Shown: positions 45,965 through 57,790 of the stretch, piece after piece
Position numbering within the stretch: the stretch's first letter is position 1
Layout: the number at the start of each line of letters is the position of its first letter
NCBI GenBank assembly: GCA_028023455.1
Contig: JAQFVV010000012.1
Span: forward strand, 10,640,499-10,704,498
Source of the DNA: Epiperipatus broadwayi
Lineage: Eukaryota > Onychophora > Udeonychophora > Euonychophora > Peripatidae
Reading direction: 5' to 3'
Length of the DNA: 64,000 nt
Translations under genes and position numbers: made by a program
Notes under the pieces: generated by a model
Databases searched by the model: none
What the model saw: the letters and a program-made list of their open reading frames with translations, nothing else
Told to the model about the DNA's origin: nothing

Positions 45965-46198
45965 ACCATTAGAAACCACCAGTACCCACATAAACATTCA
46001 CAATAAGGATAGTAATCAATATTTCTCACTGCTGTCAAGGCAACCTTCTCACCTTTTAATAGCAAGAATAATGAGAAGGTTGCCTTGACAGCAGTGAGAA
46101 ATATTGATTACTATCCTTATTGTGAATGTTTATGTGGTTACTGGTGGTTTCTAATGGTTACTAATTATCCCAATTAGCTTTAAGCATTATTTCACTTA
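45965..46198. mobile_element. Palindromic element (family E) with 13-bp target duplication
   Basis: TTAAACTTTAATA at 45952-45964 and 46199-46211 is perfect. The insert folds on itself over about 90 bases per arm (AACCATTAGAAACCACCAG with CTGGTGGTTTCTAATGG; GCTGTCAAGGCAACC with GGTTGCCTTGACAGC), nearly without mismatch, leaving an unpaired right tail of about 40 bases. No hammerhead core was found. Confidence 0.85.
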
Positions 46199-46211
46199 TT
46201 AAACTTTAATA

Positions 46212-46678
46212 GGCAGGATTCAATCTTCTCACTCTTCCAGCAATTTCCATTTGTTTCTTTGATAAACACAATCAAAATAGTCTGTACAGGATTTTAATGA
46301 ATTGAGATTTTTATATTCCTAGAAATTTAAAGAAACTCAATTACTCAGGAAACAGTAAAGATTCATAATTTAGATAGGCTTGGGTTGTTATCATGTGATT
46401 ACATTCATAAAGCTCTATGGCTTTGTGCAAAATCAGGTGTGTTATGTAAGTAATAATTAATAGCAGTGAGATTTGAAAGCTTTAAAAATGACCTTCTTTG
46501 ATCTGCTTTCAAAACAAATTACATTTGCTTGTTTAATGAAGTTTATTAAAATTTTTAGAAATAGAAAAAAATCTGTTGAAGTCTTGTACTGCTTTATTTG
46601 TCTATATTAAAATCTGTTTTGGAAAATAAAATGAAAAGAAAATGAAAATAGAAAAGAAAAGAAAAATAAAATAAAATA
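46212..46678. other. Stretch without recognised feature
   Basis: The end of the family A arm, then an A-rich AAAGA/AAAT simple repeat (46630-46680) next to the PLE. Confidence 0.5.
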
Positions 46679-46700
46679 AAATCATTTGTATTAAAGAGAC

Positions 46701-47546
46701 TTGATAGGATTTGGCAATTATACTATAAAATCTTCGTTTGAGTTTGTTGATTTAATCAAAGACGCAGCCATTGAGGACAATTTCAAAATAGCTGCCATAG
46801 ATATATCTGAACTCTGTGGATCAATAAATAGAAAAGGTTCAATCAGGATAATTAAAGAAGAGCTTCAAAATAATCACTGTCCTGAACAAAAGATAGAATT
46901 TATTATTGACTTTATGGAATGGTTAGACGAGAATATACTGGTGACGTTTGATTATAAATGGTATAGGATGAATAATGGATGGCCCATGGGACTCCCCATG
47001 AGTGGCATTGTATCTAGTATTGTTATCAGTTATTTTGAAAAACAGGTTATATCGAAGTTCCAAGAACAAGTACATGGAATAATTTATTGTAGGTATGTAG
47101 ATGACATATTCATCGCAGCACCTAAAATAATAATAACAGCCATTCTGGATGAAATGCAGGCACACACCAACTTGATATTTAACTGCACTGAAGAGAATGA
47201 GTTGAATACAATTACTTACTTGGACTTAATAATTAAGAGAAGGCACAGATATTTTAATTACAATATGAAAGTAAAACCAATAAACATTAGAGGATACATC
47301 CATACTAACTCCAAAACTCCCAAAGCCCACAAATTGGCAGGGCTTTCTGCCATCTTATTCAGGAATTACCATTTATGCAAATATGAAGAGGATAGAAGGA
47401 TAAATATTAACAAGTATATTAGTGATCTAATGAAGGTTGGTTATGATTTTGTAACCATCAATAAAAGAATCAAAACATTTTATGAAAACATAAATAAACC
47501 AAGAAAGGACAAAAAAACAACTTATATGTCTGCCATATATACCTAA
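46701..47546 (+). pseudogene. PLE copy 1, reverse transcriptase domain
   Basis: A 281-codon open frame. Motif A Asp at residue 34 (AAIDISEL), GLPMSG motif near residue 98, the catalytic YVDD at residues 132-135 (RYVDDIF), and the PLE-typical tail IHTNSKTPKAHKLAGL. All three catalytic Asp residues are present, so this domain could be active as a fold. The N-terminal part is lost through the internal deletion. A frameshift in an A run (47511-47517, seven A) separates it from the endonuclease. In PLEs this enzyme copies the RNA at a nick made by the GIY-YIG domain. Confidence 0.85.
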
Positions 47547-47991
47547 TATTGCAAAAGAACTAGTCAAATAATTACAGAATGAATTCGCAGTAGGTTTTCG
47601 AACCCCTCCTAACACTAATAAAAATATTAACAACTCTAAGGATAAGATTGATATACAAACTACTCCACATGTGGTGTACAAAATGACATGCCCTCAGGCT
47701 AACTGTGGAGCAGTATACTATGGTGAGACCCGAGCCACTATGAACAATAGAGTAGCTCAACACAAATACTTATACAAAAGAGTATTAAACAGAAATGAGG
47801 GCAGCTCAGTATTTGTAGACCACCAAAAAGAGGCTAATCATGAATTTGAACCTTCATGTGCTGAAATAGTTTCCACTGAGAGAAATGACATCAAAAGGAA
47901 GGTGAAAGAAGCATGATATATAGCAAGAGACTTGAAGGCAATGAACAGGAAGGATACATGCTTTTCTATATCAAAGAGATGGACAATATAA
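47518..47991 (+). pseudogene. PLE copy 1, GIY-YIG endonuclease domain
   Basis: The frame holds HVVYKMTCPQANC and GAVYYGETR, the GIY...YIG half-motifs with the PLE-specific Cys pair between them. The Arg region (TRATMNNRVAQH) and Glu helix (DIKRKVKEA) follow. Two nonsense changes relative to copy 2 break it: AAA to TAA at 47569 and TGG to TGA at 47914. It would nick target DNA for primed reverse transcription. Confidence 0.85.
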
Positions 47992-48165
47992 ATGAGCTTG
48001 CATATATTTGCATAAATTATTAGATTTGGAGGCTATGAATATGGAGTCGAATGCTCTGAAAGCGCTTAGCCTTAAGAAATATTAGTGTATTTTTTTATGA
48101 ATTTAATTTCACTATATACGTCAAGCATATTAAACCTTACATAATTATTAATAGTGAAGAAAAAT
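47992..48165 (+). repeat. PLE 3' repeat (pLTR-like) between copies 1 and 2
   Basis: It matches 50472-50656 apart from a few changes. It contains GCTCTGAAAGCGCTTAGCC, then TTAAGAAATATTAG, which could be a decayed hammerhead core (CTGAA.AG, GAAA), but no helix III or cleavage triplet is evident. Confidence 0.75.
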
Positions 48166-48259
48166 CTGAAATTACAATATTATGGATATACGTTATAACA
48201 AGAGAATTTATTTAAAATTAGACACGCTAATTAGAACTTTTCAATAACGTGTTTGTTTT

Positions 48260-49282
48260 TTGCAAAATTGTAAGCAAGCGAATATTATACGTAATTGTTG
48301 TAGAATTAGAGTAAATAGATCTATACATAATGTTGATGTTGTCACTCGTATTTTACAGCGTAAATTATTAAGCTGGATTATTAGCAATTGCAGGAAGGCA
48401 TTAAATAATAATAAGAAACGTCTGTTTAAGATTACGTCAATAACGCCCGAGCCGCTATGGATTGTAAATAAATGTAATATTGAAAAAAGATTAGAGAAGA
48501 AATTCGTAAATAAATTGAAGTTTTTAGCTAACAAACAAAATGTTGTTTTAACTATGATAGATGTAGAAGACACATATGTTAATTTATCTAGTGTCAGACC
48601 TTCGGCTGAAATTAGATCGATATTGAATTTTGGACCTAAATTCGTAGGAGGAGGATGGAATCAACCCAAAATGGAAATACTTGCAGACACAGAAGCAGTT
48701 CTAATAAATTATCCGATGAGAGATACTGTTGTTCATGAAATTAATAAGATTATTAGAGATAAGAAATTGAATACTGAAAATAATGGCTGGAACAATAAAG
48801 TTAAGAATGCAAAAAAGTTCTTTAATGAAAATAAAATCATTTGTATTAAAGAAGACAAAGGCAATCGTTTTGTAATAATGGATGAAGAAGAATATAAAGA
48901 AAAGATGAAAATACAAATTCAAGAATTAGGCTTTGAATTAACAGCTGAATTTAACAATAGAATGAACAGAGAAAAGTTTATCTCTTTGGTCCTAGGCAAA
49001 CACAAGAATAAAGGGATCAATCAAGCTGAATATAATAAAATATATCCATCTGCCACATCACAACCACGAATGTTTGCAAATGCCAAAATGCACAAGCAAG
49101 GAATTCCATTAAGGCTAATGCTTGATTTTGGAGGCGCACATTATGCAAACACTGCAAAATTGATAAATTCATGGTTAATAGACTTGATAGGATTTGGCAA
49201 TCATACTATAAAATCTTCATTTGAGTTTGTTGATTTAATCAAAGATGCAGCCATTGAGAACAATTTCAAAATAGCTCCATAG
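48260..49282 (+). pseudogene. PLE copy 2, N-terminal region and start of reverse transcriptase
   Basis: A 340-codon frame. Recognisable PLE features are KEDKGNRFVIMDEEEY (family: DKGNxxVVMDxxxY), SQPRMFANAKMHKQGIPLR (family: PRFYGxxKIHKxGxPLRP) and the following NTAKLINSWL helix. The N-terminal ~150 residues are basic with no known domain beyond the PLE family. Compared with copy 1, one base is missing at about 49277 (GCTGCC to GCTCC), which ends the frame just before motif A. Confidence 0.85.
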
Positions 49283-49860
49283 ATATATCTGAACTCTATG
49301 GATTGATAAATAGAAATGGTTCAATTAGGATAATTAAAGAAGAGCTTCAAAATAATCACTGTCCTGAACAAAAGATAGAATTTATTATTGACTTTATGGA
49401 ATGGTTAGACGAGAATATACTGGTGACGTTTGATTATAAATGGTATAGGATGAATAATGGATGGCCCATGGGACTCCCCATGAGTGGCATTGTATCTAGT
49501 ATTGTTATCAGTTATTTTGAAAAACAGGTTATATCAAAGTTCCAAGAACAAGTACATGGAATAATTTATTGTAGGTATGTAGATGACATATTCATCGCAG
49601 CACCTAAAATAATAATAACAGCCATTCTGGATGAAATGTAGGCACACACCAACTTGATATTTAACTGCACTGAAGAGAATGAGTTGAATACAATTACTTA
49701 CTTGGACTTGATAATTAAGAGAAGGCACAGATGTTTAAATTACAATATGAAAGTAAAACCACTAAACATTAGAGGATACATCCATACTAACTCCAAAACT
49801 CCCAAAGCCCACAAATTGGCAGGGCTTTCTGCCTTCTTGTTCAGGAATTACCATTTATGA
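49283..49860 (+). pseudogene. PLE copy 2, reverse transcriptase core
   Basis: It continues as IDISELYG, GLPMSG, RYVDDIF, with the catalytic Asp residues present. It is interrupted by CAG to TAG at about 49639 (after AILDEM) and TGC to TGA at 49858 (after RNYHL). It matches copy 1 almost residue for residue. Confidence 0.85.
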
Positions 49861-49997
49861 AAATATGAAGAGGATAGAAGGATAAATATTAACAAGTATA
49901 TTAGTGATCTAATGAAGGTTGGTTACGATTTTGTAACCATCAATAAAAGAATCAAAACATTTTATGAAAACATAAATAAACCAAGAAAGGACAAAAA

Positions 49998-50471
49998 CAA
50001 TTTATATGTCTGCAATATATACCTAATATTGCAAAAGAACTAGTCAAAAAATTACAGAATAAATTCACAGTAGGTTTTCGAACCCCTCCTAACACTACTA
50101 AAATTATTAACAACTCTAAGGATAAGATTGATATGCAAACTACTCCACATGTGGTGTACAAAATGACATGCCCTCAGGCTAACTGCGGAGCAGTATACTA
50201 TGGTGAGACCCGGGCCACTATGAACAATAGAGTAGCTCAACACAAATACTTATACAAAAAAGTATTAAACAGAAATGAGGGCAGCTCAGTATTTGTAGAC
50301 CACCAAAAAGAGGCTAATCATGAATTTGAACCTGCATGTGCTGAAATAGTTTCCACTGAGAGAAATGACATCAAAAGGAAGGTGAAAGAAGCATGGTATA
50401 TAGCAAGAGACCTGAAGGCAATAAACAGGAAGGATACATGCTTTTCTATATCAAAGAGATGGACAATATAA
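49998..50471 (+). pseudogene. PLE copy 2, GIY-YIG endonuclease domain (intact frame)
   Basis: Open from 49998 to the stop at 50469-50471, covering LICLQYIPNIAKELVKKLQN, VVYKMTCPQANC, AVYYGETR and VKEAWYIARDL. Both nonsense changes of copy 1 are absent here. It is separated from the reverse transcriptase by a frameshift in the same A run (five A, against seven in copy 1), so six A is the likely ancestral number. Confidence 0.85.
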
Positions 50472-50660
50472 ATGAGCTTGCATATATTTGCATAAATTAT
50501 TAGATTTGGAGGCTATAAATATGGAGTCGAATGCTCTGAAAGCGCTTAGCCTTAAGAAATATTAGTGTATTTTTTTTATGAATTTAATTTCACTATATAC
50601 GTCAAGCGTATTAAACCTTACATAATTATTAATAGTGAAGAAAAATCTGAAATTACCATA

Positions 50661-52614
50661 ACTTTAATGATTATCTATTTTTCGATAAGTATTATTTTAA
50701 TAATATCATTGTTATTAATAATAATATTATAGTAATGAGATCTCATGTTATCATTGTTTCTTAATTAACTATTTAGTCAACGTACTCGATGCAAAGAGTG
50801 ATTTTACTAATATCTATAGGTAATGCACTAATCAAAAAAATTCTTAACTATCATAATTATAAATAATACTATTTTACAATTTTATAATTATAAAATCTTC
50901 AATGACTCAAACCCAAAATAACAACTTTACTTTGAATAAAAAAAATAATACATTATACAATCAATAAAGTAATTAATCACATATCTTTTTGAAAAATGAC
51001 ATTCTTTTCTACTAATCAATATATATTTTAAAATATTTTATTTTTAAATAATTATTATCCTTTATCTTCTTATTATGATGATTGTTATGCAAGATTTAAA
51101 TTTTATAATTCAACTAATTTGTATATATATAATTATGCACCATTAACACTCTAAGAATATAATGTAGTGATAATGACTCAGAATAAGTAAAACGTGACTA
51201 TATATACTTAATCAAATTAATAAACATCAAAATTTATTACCATATTACTTATAAACATTATAAATTATTACTATTTTTTTATAAATAATTTTATAAACAA
51301 CAAAATTAAACAGTATAACATAAAATTATTTACAAAATAGAACTATTTCTATTATACAGTAATAATTATTATTAATCATCTACATTTGAAACATCATCCT
51401 TTAATTTTATTCAATTTACCTTTATTAAATAAATATTTCATTATAATAATATAATGTTTTATAAAATTATATATTCCATCTTCATTCTCTTTATAAAATA
51501 TAAATGTTTATATTAACTTCATTATAATAATTATTTTTATGACTAAAATTTACAGTTTATAATAATGCTTTTCTTACAAATGTAACCAATAATAATAATT
51601 TTACCATTTTAAATCTATATGAGGATTTAATGAATGTATATATTTAAAATAAAGAATATTAATTTCATGTCATTAACACTAATATCATCTTTTCTATGTT
51701 ATAATATTTATTCTTTTGATCGCTAATATTCTATAAAAAAAATTATTATTAATTATTGAAACATTTGTTTTGTAAACAGTCCCAATCTTTAATAACAATC
51801 TTATTAACTTAACTATTTTCACAAATTCATAAATTTATATCTTACACTCTCAGATCCCTAAAACATTACCAAATCCTTGCCAAAATAGTTACTTCCATAG
51901 TAAAAGATAATTTATCCATTTAACTTAACTGTTAACTTCATATGTCAACACTGATAAGATCATACATCCATATATCTATTTGATATTTTTATCATAGCTT
52001 TTATTAATAAACTCTTGTTAATTTAAAGAAAATGTTCTTCTTTATGAACATATGCACTACACTCATCAGCAAATTTATCATCCATTAAGATAAATTAAAT
52101 TTTTAATTTCACCACATTATTCTGAATACAAAGATAATACATCTCTGAATATCATTAAAACCAAGAAATTCCTACATTTTATTTATATACCACAACCTTG
52201 TAAAATGAACATCTACACTTCTGGTCTAAATATTCAAATTTCACCACTTTAATCCCTAACTTACAAGTTTTCTAAAGATATTATGATCACAGACTAATAG
52301 TTCCACAAGGCATATTACAATTATATTATAATATTATAAATGAGATCAAAATTAAATATTATAGTTAATACTTCAATATTATATTATTCTACACACACAT
52401 ACTTTCATCCCATTTAAATTAATGTTATTAATTTTATAATTCTATTTATCTATACTACAGTCGATTTCTACTTATTATAAGCCATTAATGATACTAAAAC
52501 AAACCACAACAAAGAAATTAAATACTTATTAATAATTTAACATTCAATTTTCTAATGCATTCATAATTTAATGATTATAATTTATAATATTTGTTGTTTT
52601 GTTTTTTTAAATGC
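50661..52614. other. Very AT-rich stretch without recognised feature
   Basis: Dense in ATTATT and TAATAA; no gene or repeat relationship was recognised. Confidence 0.5.
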
Positions 52615-52628
52615 AAACAATGAAAATC

Positions 52629-52732
52629 GTCAAGCATTGGTGGTCGAGAGATCAGTGACAGCTGCTTTATAAGCAGTTGTCCCGGGTTAGCGAGTTTGCT
52701 TCCCGGCTAATGCTATGACGCATGAGAAAACA
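52629..52732 (+). repeat. tRNA-Gly-like SINE with 14-bp target duplication
   Basis: Flanks AAACAATGAAAATC (52615-52628) and AAACAATAAAAATC (52733-52746) differ at one base. Body 52634-52713: stem GCATTGG/CTAATGC, T stem CCGGG/CCCGG with an enlarged loop, then TATGACGCATGAG and a short A-rich tail. Confidence 0.9.
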
Positions 52733-52746
52733 AAACAATAAAAATC

Positions 52747-54774
52747 ATTGTAAACGTTCTAGACAATTTACAGTTGACACACAATTATCCTTATAGAATA
52801 ATTAAATGCAGTAATTCCAACACATAAAATTATTCTCCATGTTGATGTTCTTCCCTTTAATTAAATCACAATGGCATTTCATTCTTATTTTATTAAAATA
52901 TGTTTTTAATCACAGTATTCATTCTTCGTTATATCATTTATTATTTATATATTATTAATGTATATCCTCTAACATAAGATTTATCACACTTTTTGATCTG
53001 TTTCATTTCATTGGCATCCTTTAAAGTATTGTCCTTTCATAAGTCAATATTTTATACAAATGCTCCAAATGCCATGCTAATTGTTATTATCTTGAATATA
53101 ATTTTCAAACATCTTAAGTTACAATATACTTATTTCACATGGTAATTAAATCATCCCAATGAAAATTAAGACTTATTTAATATATCACTCATTATAAGTA
53201 CATCTTTTGTTTTCCTTTCTTTTATAACATTTCTCTATCATATTCCATTAACAAACAATTTAAACTTTCAATTAGATTATACATTCAAGATCTTACATTA
53301 AAAATCAAATCAAATAATCATCTAGTTATTTCTTTATTCTGTTCATTCTTCATAAATATATTCTTTTACTTTTACATCATTTGTGCATTAGATTAAATCC
53401 AGCTATAATATAAATCTTACATGATTGTTATGCTGTTACAATGAATAATATTCCAATGAATTTTGACTTATCTAAATTATTAACTAAATAATATTCTTCT
53501 TTCTTTTATATAGTATTCATTTCATGTTTCCTTAAGAAATTATTTCTATTCAAATTATTTACTAAGTTACTTTTTATTATACTTTAGTTTCCATTATTAA
53601 ATCTATAATAAATATTCTTCTTTCTATCCATTAATATATTTAAAATATTCAAAGTACAGTTTTTATCAACAATCAAACACAGAACTAAATGAGCTTATTC
53701 TGTAATTAACCTTGATAACCTTACAGCTTTTTTTCCCATTAACTTCATAATATAGGTAATATAATGATTCCAAGTTTTGTATTCTTTAGAGGATGAATAC
53801 CTTCATAACACTACCAGATATTTTAGTTGTTTTTTTTACTCCATAAACTTTCCAATAAATTTCACAAATACTTTTAAACAATTAACCAAGTATTAGTTGT
53901 TTTTTCTTTTTAAATTAAAATAATAATATTTTTAATAATTTATAGCAAAATTTTATAGAAAAAAATAAAATGTTTCTTTTTCTACAGTGATTTTTTTTCA
54001 ATTAATTAATCCCTCCCCCCCATATCAGCTGCTTAAATTTTAAAATACTTCAAACCGTGATGCTCATTGATTGATTCTCAAATCACTTTACAATGAATAT
54101 TTAAGTAGTTACAAAACATTCTAAACAGTTTTTAAGTCAATATCCTTACAACAAATATTTACTAACAAAAAAATCCTTAATAAGCATAATTAAAAGGCAA
54201 TTAAATTAAAACTAATTTAAACAATTTAAATTTTATCTTTTACAAAATAGATTCTAAATTAATTTTATGAACTTCTATTACTTAAATAATAAAAACAAAT
54301 ATTATTTCAGTTTTTAAAAAATAAGTCAACATTTTATCAGAATTAATTAAATCTTTATTAAATAATATGTGCATGAACAAGAGCATAGTACCTACAGCAC
54401 TTGTTCTTGTTTATAGATGGTATCATATTTAAATCTTACTACAAATTTCAAATTTAAATATTATTAACAAAAAACTTACTATTAATAAACAATATTAATT
54501 TATATTTTATTCTTTTTATTTGATTACATGCTTTTAAAATATATAATTTAATTAAGATTTAAAGCATTGGTAACAATTCAATTTAAATCACATTATGTTT
54601 AAACTCCAAACAACCAAGGTAATCCTTAACTCCCATAACTTTATAAAATAAAATATGACTATTTATAAAATTTAAAATTATCCAACTAATATCTACTTTT
54701 AATAATAGTTTATTATGTGATGCACCAATAGATAATGGTACAATATATTTCAAATAAAATAATGTCTGTGCTAA
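52747..54774. other. Very AT-rich stretch without recognised feature
   Basis: I saw no gene. Confidence 0.5.
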
Positions 54775-55140
54775 TAGCTCTAACTAAGCTTTATTGATAA
54801 ATGCTACAAGAGAAAGCATTTAAAATCTCTATCTAAAAATATCCCCACCCAAACAGGTTTCAAGTTATTGGCTATCCTCAGTGAGGCACTAGGATATTTC
54901 AACATTAGATCTAAAATACCAGCTCAAAGCCAGCACTTATCTGACACTTAACTATCAAGTAAAAAATCTGAAAATTTTCAGACACCTATATGTCTTCAAA
55001 TCCAATTACCTAACTTAAATAGCTACATGGGTCTGAAAATTCTTCAGCCACACCATATATTAATAGCCTTAGCAATATAACATCACTTAAGATTTAAAAG
55101 CAAAACTATAATAGTAAATAAAATCAAGTCATACATCATA
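54775..55140 (-). repeat. Single arm of ribozyme family B
   Basis: It runs collinear with 35110-35460: GAGAAAGCATTTAAAAT, the ribozyme, GATCTAAAATACCAG, AAAATTTTCAGACAC and the CATATATTAATAGCC block. It abuts palindrome F at about 55136. Confidence 0.75.
54847..54897 (-). ncRNA. Hammerhead ribozyme motif, family B, both core boxes intact
   Basis: CTGAGGA and GAAA are both present on the minus strand, but helix II is damaged and helix III has lost its loop (ACCTGTT in place of ACC-ATT-GGTC). Probably inactive. Confidence 0.55.
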
Positions 55141-55151
55141 ACATTCTATAC

Positions 55152-57790
55152 CAGCGGTCATCAATCAGTGATCCATGAGAACATTTTGGTGGTCTTCAGA
55201 AAAATGTGAACATTATTTGCATTTTTTATGTTTTATTATTAATAAAAACAAAAATAATATTCTAAGAAATTATTATATTCTGAATGACAATTTTCATCCT
55301 TATATTGCACTTCATAAAATGTATGAGAGAGGAAAACAAGAGAGGAACAATAATACTGAAGTAGCTTCAGTATTGTTGCAACCATTTCAGCAGCCACCCT
55401 GCTCTATGAATACTGATTCTCATCTGATTGTTTTATTTTATTGTTTATTTCTCAGATACTCTTTTTATCTAAGTATGATCTTAACTATGTATTTCCTTTA
55501 ACTGTTATATTTAATGGCATCAATTAGTTTAACTTTAATAATTATCATTTCTTGTTTGGTTTTAGATTCAAATGAAATAAACCCATAATAAGTGAAAAAA
55601 AGCAATAGAATTTTTTTTCTATTTCATTAGTAATACAAAAGATAATGTAACTAATGATCATAGTAACAATAGTAATATGTGTATTTTATTTAACCATGAA
55701 CTGATCTATGAGTCAGAGCATCCACATTCCTCATTAGGTTCCATTAGGAAGAACATTCGAACTAGAAGTGGAGAGAAGAAAAAACTCAAAGTATTAAGAA
55801 AATATGATTCAAACTACTTGAAATTTGGATTTATTGAAGAACCTGTTAGTGAGCTGGATCAATGGCCATTTTGTGTTGTGTTCTAAGAGTTTATCTAATG
55901 ATGCCAGGAAACCTTCAAAACTCAGAAGATGCAATCAAAATACCTAAAATTGGTTAAGAAACCACTTGAATATTTTCAAAAAATGCATGAAAATATGCAA
56001 AAGCAAGTAATTATTTGAACAAAAATGACTGTTGAAGATAAGTCTTTATTAAAGGCTGCTTATCTGATAGCAATTCAGATCATGAAATATAAAAAGTCAT
56101 ATTACAATCAGAGAAGAATTAATTAAGCATTGCATGTTACAAGCCTGCAAAGAACTTCTGGGAAAGCAGACTGTTCAGAAACTGAAAGTAATTCCTATGT
56201 CTGCTAACACTGTCTAGTGCAGAATTGAAAACATGGCTGAAGATATTGAAAATCAATTTATAAAAGTAGTGAACAATTCACCATTTTATTCAATTCAACT
56301 CAGTAAATAAATGGACATAAGTGACAAGGAACTTCTTTGTAATGTGAGGCTTGAATGTGAAGGAGAGTTACAAGAAGAACTACTTTATTCACTTATCTTG
56401 CTGGATAGAACAACTAGCTCTAAAGTTTTTGAAGCATTCAATACTTATTTCCTGAAACACAGAATTGAATGAAAAAAATCTATTGGGATATGTACAGATG
56501 GTTCTGCAAACATGATGGGACATGTTTCAGGAATTATTGCAAAAGTGAAAAATGTTTATCACTCAGACATTTTGTCTATGCACTGCATCATATACCATGA
56601 ACAATTTGTAGTAAAAAATGTGACCAGAACTACATGGAGTATTATCATATGTTATTAAAATTATAAATGAAATTTGACATAAAGCACTCAATTCTTAAAC
56701 ATTTGAGTTCCTTTGTAAAGAATGGGTTCCCAGTATATTCTCCTTCTTCTTCAGATGAGATGAGATGGCTATCAAGAAATAAAATATTAACCTGACTGTT
56801 TCTCCTGTGCAAAGAAGTCAAATTATTTTGCCACCAGCAAAATAATCCAAAATTTTCAAGAACTCTTGTCCGACAATGAATGGGTAACCAAGCTTGCATA
56901 CCTTTCAGATATTTTTTGCTGTTAAATAAACTAAACCTATCCTTGCTAAGGCAACATAAGAAAGTGTTCATACTATGAGGTAAAATGGATGCTTTTCAAA
57001 AGAAAATATTACTGTGGCAAATGTGGTTGGTTATCTACAAATATTTTCAAATTTTGATGAATATATAAGGGAAAAAGATGTCACCCAGCAGGTGATAACT
57101 ATTGTACAACAGCATTTACAGTAACTCACATAATCTTTTAGTCATTATTGCTCAAAGAAAGAAAATCTCAGACATGGTAATACGTGGATAATAGATTTAT
57201 TTGCAGCAAACACTGAAGATAGCAATTTATGCATGAATCTAAAAGAAAGAAAGCCTCATTGATCTATCATCAGTTTCCAGTCATCCTTATCAAGACCTCA
57301 TTTTTGGCTCTACATGAAAAGTGAATATTCATTACTAAGTAAAAAACCAATGAAAATTTTGATTCAATTTTCAACAACATAATTGGGTGAAAAGACATTG
57401 TCATCTGTCACAGCAATTAAAACTCAGCACTGGTCTTAGCTTGAAATAAGTACAACTCTTCATCTTGCACTAATGTCATTGGAGCCAAAAATCCATAGAC
57501 TTATTTCAAACAAGCAGGAACAAATATCACAGTAAAAATATGTAATACTTAAATAAACTTCAATTATTTTGTACCAATTAAACTAATTTTATTAATTTTG
57601 TTACAATTTAACAATCTTTAAAGATTTTGTTATAATTAAATAAGCAATTGTAATTTTGTTATATTAAATAGATGCATTTCATATTAATAAAATGAAAGTT
57701 CTTTGATCATTATTTTACAAATGTATTTATCTTTTTAATAAAATTTGTATATTTAGTGGTCCATGAGGTCTGGAAGGGTGTTGATCACTA
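55152..57790 (+). mobile_element. ZBED-type hAT transposon, full length, with 8-bp target duplication
   Basis: TTCTATAC at 55144-55151 and 57791-57798 is perfect. Ends CAGCGGTCATCAA and, inverted, TAGTGATCAA; the subterminal GGTCCATGAGG is a usual hAT feature. At 2.64 kb it has near full length for the family, and its single damaged transposase gene is on the plus strand. Confidence 0.9.
55677..57535 (+). pseudogene. ZBED-type hAT transposase (broken)
   Basis: The order of remnants follows ZBED5-like transposases: RKYDSNYLKFGF and QWPFCVVF (family PLCVVC; the second zinc-binding Cys is Phe here), then IGICTDGSANMMG (about 56490; family VGICTDGAxSM), LKFDIKH..., EMRWLSRNKILT (about 56760) and a C-terminal dimerisation end near 57400-57500. 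Many stops and shifts. It would bind the terminal repeats and cut out and reinsert the element; the copy cannot do so now. Confidence 0.8.

Larger units (their letters stand above)
45780..46260 (-). repeat. Family A arm interrupted by a palindrome
   Basis: GGATTTGAGCTTAAAATTTTC through the ribozyme and TTAAACTTTAATA follows family A order. After the palindrome at 45965-46198 it continues as AGGCAGGATTCAATC, the expected next block (GGACAGGCTTCAATC). Confidence 0.75.
46679..50660 (+). mobile_element. Two Penelope-like elements in tandem
   Basis: Copy 1 (46679-48165) is 5'-truncated; copy 2 (about 48166-50660) has the N-terminal region too. The 3' non-coding part after the endonuclease (GCTTGCATATATTTGCATAA to AAATCTGAAATTAC) is present after both copies, so copy 2 is flanked by direct repeats like the pLTRs of PLEs. 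The copies differ at scattered positions only, implying recent origin. In copy 1, AAAATCATTTGTATTAAAG (matching 48835-48853) is joined directly to AGACTTGATAGG (matching 49183), an internal deletion of about 330 bp. Confidence 0.9.

Noticed and set aside
48036-48085. Functional hammerhead in the tandem PLE 3' repeat
   Set aside because: CTGAAAGCGCTTAGCC and GAAA are present but the first box is imperfect, helix II does not close well, and no helix III or cleavage triplet is visible. Kept only as a possible relic.
48241-48573. 110-codon minus-strand frame
   Set aside because: Shadow of the PLE copy 2 N-terminal frame on the plus strand.
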